A stretch of DNA of 64,000 bases from Trichoplax adhaerens (taxonomy: Eukaryota; Placozoa; Uniplacotomia; Trichoplacea; Trichoplacidae): the NCBI RefSeq assembly GCF_000150275.1, contig NW_002060953.1, positions 1,276,510 to 1,340,509 on the forward strand, written 5' to 3'. The translations under genes and the position numbers were made by a program. Of the stretch, positions 36,880-48,392 are shown piece by piece. The notes under the pieces were generated by a model, which saw nothing but the letters and a program-made list of their open reading frames with translations, ran no database searches and was not told the origin of the DNA. The number at the start of each line of letters is the position of its first letter. Position 1 is the stretch's first letter.

Positions 36880-39800
36880 GCTAGCTATCATAAAGGTCAT
36901 GAATGCCTTGTTTACAATTTAATTCTAAGTAAAGGGTATAATTATTTAAGTGAGTGTGTTTTTAGTGTATTTTTGTCAATATTTTTTCCAAACCGCGGAC
37001 ATGATAAAGCCATTTAATGAGATAAAAATTTAAACAATAAATGTAGCATGCTACATGATCTTGATATTCTCAAATTTCAATATTGTCAAATTATAGCATT
37101 TGTACTTGATATGATTGATTATTGCACGCAGCAATGCTAGACTGGAGCATACCATTGCTAATTCTTAACTATTCAACAAGAAATTCAGCTGTTACCGTTA
37201 ATTCTAATTTATATAGAATTTGAGGGGACCCAATTTTAATTGTGAAATGTTTTATCGCCTAAATCACAAATAAGAAGTTCGTAACATGGAATTAAGCAAT
37301 ATTTACCTGGATTCGTACTAATAAAATTTGTTGAATGATAAATGGCAATAGGGTATCAACCAGGATAAATGGAATAAATAATTTAAAAATCGATCAGAAA
37401 TTCCTTATTATAATAGCTAAATTTTGTATCATTAAGTAATAATATGACAATTATCTTATTACTGTAGATTAATTTTATGAGTTTATTAACAAGACTAGTG
37501 AGAATTCCCCGTTCATATGAACGGAGAGAAAAAGAAATATAATAAAACTTTGACGATGTCATGTTTGTACGGTATACTTTAAAACTATTTTCGAACAATG
37601 CCTAATTAGTATGGTACTCACAATCAGTTTTAAGTAACTATTGTGTAGCTGATTCGATTAACTAATTTACATGGTCATGGAATATTTTTACCGTAGATGT
37701 AAATATCTGCGTATACTTGGATACCTGAAATAGATCGCAATAACTATTGTTATTACTATCGTGAACTAATGTTGTGTAGATGTAACTTAATATAGTAGGT
37801 ACTGTATTTTAAGATATACTGTACTTGTATATCAAATACTCAAGTCGTTTCCATCCATAAATCCAAGTGCAAGAGAAACAGTATAAAAGTAAGCGCGATC
37901 GCCGGGGTGGGTGCTGTGGGTACAGTGATGTATTTTACTATGGAGAGAAAAGAATTAAAGATCGAAATATCATCATAGCAGGATTTATAGCGAAACCAAT
38001 ATGAGTAATGATACTCGAATCGACCATTACGTTCATGGTAATAAAAAAACAACGTCATCACCTCGAACGTTATAACAGTTACTATAGATATTCCAAGCGT
38101 AAATTGCAATTTTGATATTTCAATCTTTCTTTAATTAAAGGTTAGAAATTAATAAGATAAGTACAGTAGTGATATTATATAATACTAATTCATATATCAT
38201 TTTTTTAGTTAAAATTACAGGCTTCATTTGCTTAAATTAATTACCCGAAAATTGCTATTTCATTTTCTTAACCTCACTGATCAAGTTTCCTCAATTTTAC
38301 GATTCTGCGCATTGACCAAAAGGGGAATACGCAATCTCATGCTTCTGCGCGTTGCCGACATACACGACCACGCAGTCGTAGTAAGGTGTTGATTGTGCGC
38401 AGTAATTACGAATCGTTTTGCGCAAGCGTATCCACACACAAAGCTTTATTATAATGTGTTGTGATTGCTATAATTTTAGACATGTAATACTTTTGCATAC
38501 TATTAAAATGAAGTATCATCATATATGTGTAATTGATAAAATATCTTCGTTACGTTGAAGATGTTCCTTTAGAAATAGTTAAGGCTTGGTACTATTGATG
38601 GAACAATTAAAATCTTTATTATTGATAGTATATTATATACGGTTGATTTAAGTAAACATTATAATATTAAGAAATAAATGGTAACGTCTGACTAAGAAAA
38701 TATCGATTTCATAGCGCTTTGAATAACTTGAAAAAGAAGGATAAATTAGATAGGATTAATTGTTTTAGGACCGATTTCTTACACTTCCATTTGGCCCAGT
38801 GTTAATTTTCAGTCAATATGGTCTTAGATTCCTTCGAAGTATTTCAGTATCTTTCATGTATTTATATCTTTCAGAATCTTTCATGTTTTAATATCAGCAA
38901 TACTTACAATGAGTATGGATTCATTACATCAGTAAACGATTACACAGGATGTTCTCATAGATTGTCATAAGAGATAGCAACATTTTATTTCTGATAACAT
39001 TTAAAGCTACAGGATTGATTATCGGTACTTTTAATCGCAAAGTTATTTCTGAGTCATTTGAAACTCTCGATATTAACTGAGCAGATATTATACAAACAAG
39101 TCATATAAAATCAATTGCAAGCTGCGATAGACGTGTATGGTTGCCCAGAAATTGCATAAATAGTTGTTATAATGTAAATATAGTTAAATTTTATTAATAA
39201 GATGGTCTAATCACTTATTTCGCTAGATATCCTTAGTTTGTTTTTGCTATGAAACATTATAGAAATGAAGAAACTGAAGGCATTAAGTAGACATTCTATA
39301 TTCATGTGTGGATGAAACAACGTTTATTAGATAATAGGTAGTAGAGATCCACGTGCGATACTACCTTAGTGTTTTTATTTACATGACAGTAATATAAAAT
39401 AATTATAATTGTTGAAAGAAAAATGAAAGAAACGTTATTTTGCTATTATAGTTATCATTATAGCTCTATCCAGCTATTGGGTAAAACACATATAAAAGCG
39501 ATATTTCGCAGTTATAATTTATCAAGATTATGTTTATCTAGTAATTCGGCAACTTAGGGTGATACTAATTGATTCTCACCAAGTTTAATATTCCTTATTT
39601 CCTAGCACTTTGTAACTCTTTAATAATGTCTAGCTTTCTTCTATCCTTAGTTTTAGGCTAATTTTTCTCGATATTTTGAAAATAACTATCAAAATTCAAC
39701 AAATGTTTTACTAGTCAAATTAATAACCTCTTACCAAATTTATAGTGTTCCAGCTGTAATAACTACGGGAAGCTATGAATCATTATTTTGCTTATTATTA

Positions 39801-40514
39801 ATCTGCACAGAAAGACCTTAAATAAAAACCGATGCAGGATTTACGTAATTAACTGATAGGAAATATTTAAAATGTTATAATTCAGAAATTTCCATTTCAG
39901 AATTCGTAGAGTATTTTAGTCAAATGTTTTTTTCAATCATCTGAATTAGCACACGATATTTATCACAGCAACAAATAATCTTGCATTAAAGTAACGGAAG
40001 AAATATGTGCGTTCAGCTGTTTCAACAAAATATCTGTTAATATAAAGAATTGACCTCCAGCTGGTTAATTACATTATTCGAAGAAATTTACTTCAGTTTA
40101 CATCACTATTTGCGCTATATAAATACTAAATTATTATTGAATGATATTATAAAATGATTGATAAAGTTGAACTTTAATTTATTCGTATCTGGAATAATTA
40201 CATTATGGTCTACTTAAAAAGTAAAATATACGACAGGATCCTGTAAATGAGGCTTTAAATGAAGGAGTTCTTATTCATATTAGCGATCGATTTTGTGAAG
40301 TTTGTGCCCATGGTGACATGATTACGTAGATTTAAAAGAGAAATAATATCCTATGAACGATAAATTATCAGATTTGAAGTACGTGAATCATATCTAATGT
40401 AGTTTGCTTAATTCTAATTAATTATATAGTCAGAGTACGGACGGTACCCTTTTCCAGTCCAAAATAGTCGGCTCGTAACTTTTAGAGACTCATGTAGAAT
40501 TTTCTAGGAAAATA
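36880..40514. other. Intergenic with a GC-rich TGCGC cluster
   Basis: No secure gene. The minus frame 37840-38109 (89 codons, TTG start) has hydrophobic ends but no motif. The only compositionally unusual segment is 38296-38425. Upstream of receptor 4 nothing promoter-like can be assigned. Confidence 0.4.
38306..38424. promoter_or_regulatory. Cluster of four TGCGC sites, possible regulatory element
   Basis: TGCGCA at 38306-38311, TGCGCG at 38346-38351, TGCGCA at 38396-38401 and 38419-38424, with several extra CpGs (cgcagtcg, caagcg), in otherwise AT-rich DNA. TGCGCA is the half-site of NRF1-type factors. No gene start lies beside it, so the target is unknown. Confidence 0.3.
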
Positions 40515-41468
40515 ATGGATTATAGTCACTTGGTTAATGTCAGTAATCAAACTGGTCTTAATTCTCAATTTCATAATAGTATAGAACTCTGGACCGTCAT
40601 TGGGATTTTTACTGTTATTAGCAATTCAGTTTTATTAATCTGTATCGCTATTTCTAAATTTACTCGCAATTTATTTCACGTTTTAATTGGAAGTACTTTT
40701 ATGATTGGTATTTTATTGGGAATGTTTTTCATATTTCCAATTTATTCTACAAAAAATTATATATATGAGTCGTCTTATTGCACACTCTTACCGATGATTG
40801 GCTCATCTTTCATCCTCAATTATATTTTGCATCAGCTTCTAATTTGTATTGATCAATATTATCGGACTAGATGGCCGCGGCATTACAGGAAATTTTACGG
40901 TAAAAAGCGATGGGTAATAATAATTGTCTTACTTTGGCTGTTCGCTCATCTTGCTGTTGCTATTCCTGTAATATTATTGCCAGAGATGCAACCCAACTGC
41001 TGCCTCAATCAATGTGATTCCAATTCAGTGCTAATCTTATTTTATATCTACTTTATTGGCATTTTCGTTACTCCATCAGCGGCTATTATTGTTTTCTATT
41101 CTTCAATATATTATAGAATATGGCGAAAATATACTAAAGTTAACTCTTTCAGTGCTAGTAACTCTTCAAGACATAGACGGCGAAAGAAAAATAAAGCCCA
41201 TATCGCAGCAATGCGTATGGGAATATTGGCTGCTATTTTCATGCTTATGGTTCTTCCTTTCGGTTTGCCATTGCTTGCAGTTTATTTTCAATTTCGACAG
41301 AAATGGATTCTGTATCTTGTAGACGCAAGTCGCTATATTGCTTTGTTTTATCCAATGCTTAACCCACTGCTGCACAGTTGTTTAATAAATACTGTTCAAC
41401 GCGCATTGCTCGGCAATATGCACGCACTGCAGCAAATTCTATCTGAATGTTTTGAAATAGAAGGATAA
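40515..41468 (+). CDS. Receptor 4: class A GPCR lacking DRY Arg and NPxxY Tyr
   Basis: A 317-residue, single-exon receptor with an intact frame. Sequons at N8 and N11. Membrane segments lie at about 24-46, 54-76, 90-112, 132-154, 172-202, 230-256 and 267-292. Marks: Asn37 in TM1, Cys89 with Cys162/Cys163 in ECL2, LHQL at 105-108, TM6 VLP at 246-248. Two switch residues differ from the family: DQY at 113-115 in place of DRY, and NPLLH at 283-287 in place of NPxxY. Such losses usually reduce or redirect G-protein coupling, so it may be a decoy, a heteromer partner or atypical. The NLHQC of its paralogues is ILHQL here. ICL3 is strongly basic (RRRKKNK 221-227). A solo LTR starts 107 bp after the stop. 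Confidence 0.9.
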   Translation: MDYSHLVNVSNQTGLNSQFHNSIELWTVIGIFTVISNSVLLICIAISKFTRNLFHVLIGSTFMIGILLGMFFIFPIYSTKNYIYESSYCTLLPMIGSSFILNYILHQLLICIDQYYRTRWPRHYRKFYGKKRWVIIIVLLWLFAHLAVAIPVILLPEMQPNCCLNQCDSNSVLILFYIYFIGIFVTPSAAIIVFYSSIYYRIWRKYTKVNSFSASNSSRHRRRKKNKAHIAAMRMGILAAIFMLMVLPFGLPLLAVYFQFRQKWILYLVDASRYIALFYPMLNPLLHSCLINTVQRALLGNMHALQQILSECFEIEG

Positions 41469-41574
41469 ACTGTCACGAAATTTATGAAAAACTTTGACTG
41501 CTAAATGATAATTAAATGTGAAATTTTATAGTATTAGACCACATATACTATTGATTATGTTCTGTACATAATCT

Positions 41575-42010
41575 TATCACGGTACGAAATACCGTGAAGA
41601 AATAGCTATCTAAATTTTGTGAATATAATATAGTGATATTATATTACAACTAGTTACTTACAATAGGAATTACTCTAATTATAAAAGCATTACAGTAAAT
41701 TTAATGCTATGCTGTAATGTGCACTGAAATGATTCTGTAAATGGACATATTGTAGTCCGACTGTGAAAAATTAGTTAGCAGATGTTCTCACCTAAGTATT
41801 TTTATAAGATGACTCATGAATGTTAGCTGCTGTAGAAGGGTATATAAGCCCGTCAGATAGTTGAATAAAGTAGTTCTCAATTGTCTAGTTGAGTTAGACG
41901 TAGAATCAGAGGCGTATAAATTCTTGTGAGTAGGGATACTGAATCCGCAGATTTTAAGAGATTTAGAGATTTATTTTACGTTATTCTTGTCACGAAGCTG
42001 GTTTGTGGCA
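41575..42010 (+). repeat. LTR-C solo LTR with 5-bp target duplication
   Basis: The 436-bp element is flanked by the perfect duplication aatct (41570-41574 and 42011-42015). The 5' end TATCACGGTACGAAATACCGTG carries a 7-bp hairpin; the 3' end is the hairpin TGTCACGAA-gctgg-TTTGTGGCA with every pair kept (two G-T wobbles). TATATAAG at 41841-41848 and AATAAA at 41864-41869. It lies just behind receptor 4 in the same orientation and could supply its poly(A) site. Confidence 0.85.
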
Positions 42011-42015
42011 AATCT

Positions 42016-44574
42016 CAATGGACGCTGTCTAAAAATCTCAACAGTTGTTAATGATAAATACTCAGCAGCTATGCTAGGTAAAGCACCATACTGATATATA
42101 AATTTACAAGCAGTTAGATAACTTATATATTACTAGGTTATAATGTAATAGAAAGATAAAAGGGATTGACAAAAGAAAGCATCTAACAATCGAATGATAT
42201 AAGTACTTTTACTCGTTATGTAATTCCTGCTCGCAATGAAGCAATTTTGCCTTTAGCTGTCCTTTAATTGGCTAATACGACGATACATATACGCTTTATT
42301 AAAATTATACACTGAATAATTTGGTGAACTTTGGATTAACTTAGAGAATTGGGCCTGTGAGGTTGATAGATCTAGAATCTTCAAGGCGTTAGAAAATTAA
42401 AATTTATAGAACAAAATTTCGTTTACAAAGATACAATGTAATCGATCAGCTGAAGAACTCTAACGAGAAAGAACTGTTTTACTGTACTAAACTACTCGCT
42501 TATATAATTTTCCTCGTTAACAATCTTAGTACCTTACTTACTACGCATTTCAGCATTAGTATCTCAAATACCAGATAGTCTACAATTTTCATGTGAAAGC
42601 TCTAGTGTGTGCACTGTAGCATTCCTCTTCAAAAAGATACAGATACGAAGCTAGCGATATTTAATACTTAATCGTCTAACGGAATTTTTATCACACGTTG
42701 AACACTAACAACGGTAGACATTACTAACTATATCATCGACTTAGAAAACAATACTATACTGTCTTACAAGGCCCTATAATAGTTAATGAATAGAAGCTTT
42801 TCTGCTAAGAATATGTTAACAAGACGCGATATTTAAAATATCAGCAGTATTAACGTACCATATCCCTGTGTAGCGGGTAATAAATGATTTTGACTACTAT
42901 TATAGCTGGACGTAACATAAAACTTACCTCTTATATTTAAAAAAGGATACAAATTAATTTTAATGTTTAAATAAGCTCTTACAAATATTTTTAACGATAA
43001 AAACTTGAAATATCTACTATCATGTATATTTAACTGATGTAATTAAATACGGTATAAAATTACCACTCTATCTAAAATCTCAAACTCTATGATACTGTAG
43101 GTGAGTTTTGCGTACCCGTAATAATTTTCGAGTCGGCGACTATTAACCAAAATAAGCACTCTATTGTGGCTGTAAATGCTGAAAAATCACAATGCAATTA
43201 GTTTAATTAATTTTTCTTATTTGCATTATCTCCTTGTATCGGGTTAAAATTTAGATAGTGCCGAGAAAAAAGGAAATAAATTATTACCATTCATCTCATG
43301 CTTCGGCAAGTCTGAATTTATCAGCATTATGTTTGCGAAAACCACCTTCAAGCTTCATACAGCGTTTTTGATAACTATCGGGATAAAATCAAATTTTGAT
43401 CCTCTAATTATAAAAATACTGATTTAATATTGCTACTTTCTTACTAGTAGCAACGTTTTGATGGTATTATACAATATACAATATACCTTCTTTCTGCAGA
43501 ATGTCATTGTATTAGGCTAGAAGAATACTACGTATTTCTTATAATATTCACTTATATATTTTGATGTCTGAAACATTACAAAAAAGTCTATAGCCAATTC
43601 TATTTATTTATTGTATTACTACAAATATGAGAAGAAACTTGCTTTCAGCATTAGCGTTACTAGGCGAAATATAGCATATTGAGATAGACGTAATCTTTCA
43701 GAATTTTTGTGTAGCATCCTAGAAAATACTTATAACTTATGATATTGAACAATAACTTCCTGCAGGAATGACTTTTTTGAAGGTCTTACGTTTCTCTTTA
43801 AAACGCGATTTTTTTCTGTTTAATGCTGTGTAATAAGGCAAAATGCAGGAATTTTGTGTAATCAGAGGCAGGTTATATCTTGTGTGCAACTATAACTGTT
43901 ATTAGATAGTGTTTACACTAATAGTCGTTTGCCAGCTAAGAATGTATGGGTAAATGCGGCGTAAACGATAAAATTTAAACATGCAAAACCCAACAAAGAA
44001 AATTTCTTAAAGTTTTCAGTTTTATTTCGCTTCTTCATCAGATTTTAGATCACAGGTAGACGAAAAATCTTGATTAATAGCGTAATTGCAATATAACAGT
44101 TAAATTAGGAATTGATTAGTTTAATACAAACACGGTAAAAACTCGATAGGATAGTGTTGTAGCTAATTTTCAGAAGTAGAGACTCTATACTACTTTAACT
44201 ATGTAAGTTGCTAGAGACGAAAAAACTCGTACAGTTAAGCTGTTTCAAATATTAGATACTATGTAAGTCAAAGCCTCGCCAACAATAAAACAGACTGTGA
44301 TTTTCTGGAGAGATAGGATCTTTCACTGCGTTAAATTTCAATTTTTATATCTGCATGGAAGTATCCAAGGATGTAGTGTTTACTTCTAAATATGGTGTAG
44401 CCTATTTCTAGTAAAAGTATTAGCGTTACCTAGACTGGAATCTTACCCTAAGATAGTAACATAACTCGAAATATGTATGATCTATATTTAACAATTTACG
44501 CTGTTGAAAAACCTTGTGCACTAGCTAATTTGTAGCGTAGCACTAGCTTAAAATAGAAGAAACCTGTTTTCATG
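42016..44574. other. Intergenic, nothing recognised
   Basis: About 2.5 kb without a supportable gene or a repeat shared with other parts of the window. Confidence 0.4.
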
Positions 44575-44860
44575 AATCATTCAGGCTTATAAATAATCTC
44601 CTCCTGCTGTGCTCCTGACATTATAAAAGCTATCTTCTTTCGCCTATCTCGTTAGTTAGTTCTGGTAGTTATTCGGTAAGCTTGCACGCTTTACCTATTT
44701 CCCGCTACTATAGTTATTCGATTAGTCATATCGTTACTCGTACGATAAATTTAGTCGGTTATTCTGTTACACTAGCTCAATAAATATTACTCTTCCGTTA
44801 ACTATTCCATTGTACTTTATTGCCACTAATGCCGAACTCTCAAACTCCTAAAACATCATA
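44575..44860 (+). repeat. LTR-F-like promoter/leader segment, copy 2
   Basis: Reverse complement of 25588-25815 plus the ATG region. It contains TATAAATAATC and ATTATAAAAGCT (about 44600-44630), AATAAATATT near 44780 and the start of the same small protein (MPNSQ at 44832), closed after a few codons. No target duplication found. Confidence 0.55.
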
Positions 44861-45374
44861 ATGGATAGGTATTTCAATTGACAGTAGCAAAGATTTAAAA
44901 TATACTGATAGCCTTTGCTGTTTAATAGTAGTAATCGTAGCTTATAAAAATGCTCCATTTCACTAGTCATTAAACGTAAAAAATTTTATATAGTTATCAG
45001 ATGCAGCGTTTTATGACATTACAAATAATGTAAGTAAACTGTTTTATCGTATCTACTATCATGAAATTACTTACGTAAGATCGAAAAAAATCTAGATCAA
45101 TCTGTGATCCTTTCAAATTACTGCTGTAATTAGCCGAAATTACTACATAAATAATTCAGTTAGAGATTTACTTCAGTTCCATAGAGGTCTTACAATAAAA
45201 GATAAATTTTCGTTAGTTTACAATTCGTCCGAAATTCGAAGTCAATTGCAGCAATTTGTTAGAATAAAGAAGGACACCTGGGACAAGTGCAATATCTACT
45301 TTATTGATTATTTCCGTGGAACTATAAGACGGAGCACTACGGCAAATGTTATAGAACTTGTCTGCTTAGAGTTG

Positions 45375-47165
45375 AAAAATCGTTCTATTAAATTACTAAC
45401 TGTTAATCTTTGCTTGCAGGAGTAACGTTCTGTTTTATTTATGAAATACTATTTTAAATTCACTTCTATTTTGTAATATAGAATCTTAAATTCTTAAGAT
45501 TATCAAGACGAAATAGAACTTAATCTAATATTGACTTAAGACTATCCGGATATTTTATTGTACATGTGATTTGTTCTTATGGCGTCTAATTTGGAAATAT
45601 TTACTAGCAATTTTGAGATCATTGTGTGGACAAAAATTCTTAGACTAGATAGCTGGCTGAATTCAGTAATTGTATCTGAGTAAATCAATAATCAAGGGAA
45701 AATACTAAGCTTTATAGCAAAATATATTCAACAATCGTATTTTTTAAAAAATCTAGTTTATTTTAAATATCAGCTTTTGCAGATTAGATTTTCGATTTAT
45801 ATGCTTACTAAAACACGATTTTTCCAAAATGGCGCTGATATACGTACAGAGAAAATACTGTGGTTTTCTGTGCAGCATTCGATATGTTTAAAATTTAATT
45901 TTTGAACAATTAGCTTAAAGAATAATTTAAATCCTGCATGTCAATTAAACAAATTTTTAGACAATATGCTCATGTAATATATCAAAATCAATCTCTATAA
46001 GCAAATATAATGTAAGTGAGTGTGACGGAGCTCGCTCCGAAATGAATAATATTTTGATCTAAAATGTCTAACAATATTATTATGGAGGTTGCCGATCTCG
46101 GCAACAACCTAGTTGTTAATTGAGTTTTGTTATTAATTATCCTAGTAATATACAGCGTGGATATGGTGTTAGCAATTAAAATGTCAAGCTGTAAAGATTA
46201 TTATGTTAGTTAATAAGGTGCTAATTAATAATATTAATTTGTGACAAGTGATAAGTAACACTCGAGCTAGTTGAATCTATAGTAAGCCTGTATGGATCTG
46301 TATTGCACATTCTATAATTTAATGTGAAAGATTAGTACCGATCTTATTTGTGTGATATATGAAACTGTATATAAGCTTGATCATTACTTTTTAATCTCAG
46401 TTCCACGAAGGCTACACTAGAGTACACTGGTACTAAGTTGCAATAGCTGGTAATAAAATATTTAATAACCTAAACCTATCGTTGGACTCGTTGTCTATGG
46501 TATAGGAATAAGTTAGTTTTCCTTTACTGAGGATCTCCGGAGTTAGTCGGGGAACCTTAAGAGTAGATAGACTAGTTTAGGTACGTTCACGAAAGTTGTT
46601 TTGTGACAGTGAGTAATTTATTAACTTTCGCTATATTAAAACATAAATCTACCTTAACTAGTATCCAGAATTAATCTTTTGTGTCGCCATGAGGTAATGC
46701 CTTTGTGATAAAATATCTTTTCGAAACTAAAACAAGAACTACAGTTTCTTGTAAACTTCACTTCATTGCATAAGTTGGGCTCATCTAATTATTATCAATG
46801 ACTATCACCAAACTAACTTCTATCAATATTTATATCTCGGCATCTTAATATATGTAAATATCTCAATAGTTTTGGTACAATACGTACTATAATCTACTTG
46901 TGCAAATTGATACTTCTTCGATTTTATAATCTCACATACAATTTATCCACTTTCGTACAATAATTGAAGTATTCGATATATTTGGGGATATAATGTAATT
47001 TGTACAAGACCGCAAACGCGAACATTGACCTGTTGAATAGATTCTCAAAATGCTTACCCAAACTAGTTTAAAATAATACCGGATGTTTCAATCTTGATAG
47101 TTGCCAACTATAGATGTATGTAGGGTTTTCCTATTCTAGCCATACTCTTTAAAATCTAGCATATT
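45375..47165 (+). repeat. Duplicated block, copy A (with LTR)
   Basis: Apart from the 588-bp LTR at 46021 it is nearly identical to 48393-49579; I see roughly one difference per 60-100 bases. A heterozygous region assembled twice explains it best, because copy B begins exactly at a gap and shows the pre-insertion site. Confidence 0.9.
46021..46608 (+). repeat. LTR-A solo LTR with target duplication and empty site
   Basis: The 588-bp element TGTGACGGAGC...TTTGTGACA is flanked by the perfect duplication gtgag (46016-46020 and 46609-46613). The empty site gtgag stands alone at 49034-49038 in the duplicate block, which proves the boundaries. 5' hairpin CGGAG-CTCG-CTCCG; 3' hairpin TCACGAAA/TTTTGTGA with a 4-nt loop. 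A perfect internal hairpin TTGCCGA-tc-TCGGCAA lies near 46087. TATATAAG at 46368-46375, AATAAA at 46452-46457. Confidence 0.93.
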
Positions 47166-47353
47166 TTTCGTGAAATTCATCTTAGAAGTAGCCAGTCCTA
47201 TTGATAAATGGGAAAATTATGATAATCTTTTCTAGATTTCTCCTTGTAAAGCTGTAGTATTCGGTCTTTCCTAGGAATGGCCGATTACCGAGGTTGATCG
47301 TAACATATTCAAAAGGTCAATGTTCGCGTTTGCGGTCATGTAAAAATTACAAT
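46994..47353. mobile_element. MITE-like element with long terminal inverted repeats
   Basis: About 360 bp bounded by inverted repeats of about 40 bp. The core ACCGCAAACGCGAACATTGACC begins at 47010 and returns reversed, ending at 47336, both set in 'gtaatttNtacaNg'. The arms are far richer in CpG than the surroundings. There is no coding capacity. Copy B (from about 49425) contains only the left part before it breaks off at 49580. Confidence 0.7.
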
Positions 47354-47365
47354 TTCACAGCTAAA

Positions 47366-48342
47366 TTATTAAAATCGTTATATTTTACTGTTTCCGTTGG
47401 CTGAATTTATTCGTTCTTCAAGTATCATTCTTGCAAGGTTTGAATAACAATTGAATTTATTTTAGTCCATCAGCTATAGAGAGTGTACGTAAGCCTTCAC
47501 TATACAAGATATATAATTTATGCGTTTAACTCGTTTTTACCTAATGCGATAAAAACCATTCAGTTAGCGATTTATCCTATTTTTTAAATCACTTAATTGT
47601 TAAAATTTATTTAAAATTACAATTATCTAATGAAAGAGCTTATTCAATAAATCTGACTAAAACTGTCATTAAATCCAATTCTATTTACTGGAGATAGAAG
47701 TAGTTAGTGAACTTGTTTCATATAGCAGCAATTTCATGTTTAATTGTATAAAATATTATATTTAGCAATAAATAAACATCGTTCAAATGAGATTTAGGAA
47801 TGATTGTAAGTCTAATTTTCGGATGTGATTTAAACTATAGAGAACTAAAGGGATCATTTCATAACGTCGTTAATTACGTAAATATTATTAAACTTATTAA
47901 TTGAATAGGAAATATAAGTGAACTTCGCATGAAAATTATTGTAATAATGGAGATAGATTTTTACCCAAAATAAAAAGACTCGGATTTTTAAAATCAACTA
48001 TATTTTTATATCCAATGATTTCATCATTTTAAATTTAACGTATGGTATCTCCGATGTTTAGTTACTACCTTCTAGGACTTCATTATCAAGATAATAAGTG
48101 GAAGTTATGTATTCGGTTAGCCCCTTACATCTTTAGTACTGTGGCATTCGTATATCTTCCATTCTAATCTATCCCTTTGCTTCCTAAAATCTATTACAAA
48201 TTTACCTTACAACTATTCTAATAAATTCTCAATAGTAAAATAAGAATTATAACAAGAAGTATTCTAGCTGGCTAGTCTACAAAATAGCATTATTAAACTT
48301 AAGTATTTATAATAAAAGTATATCATATATAACTATTTTAGT
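47366..48342. other. Intergenic up to assembly gap
   Basis: No gene or shared repeat recognised. Confidence 0.4.
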
Positions 48343-48392
48343 NNNNNNNNNNNNNNNNNNNNNNNNNNNNNNNNNNNNNNNNNNNNNNNNNN
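48343..48392. other. Assembly gap, 50 N
   Basis: Fifty undetermined bases. The sequence to its right restarts inside a block already present at 45375, so the join may be a haplotype duplication. Confidence 0.98.

Noticed and set aside
37840-38109. 89-codon minus frame with hydrophobic ends
   Set aside because: TTG start, no recognisable motif, no repeat or neighbour support.
41056-41375. Plus and minus frames inside receptor 4
   Set aside because: Shadows of the receptor frame; no independent evidence.
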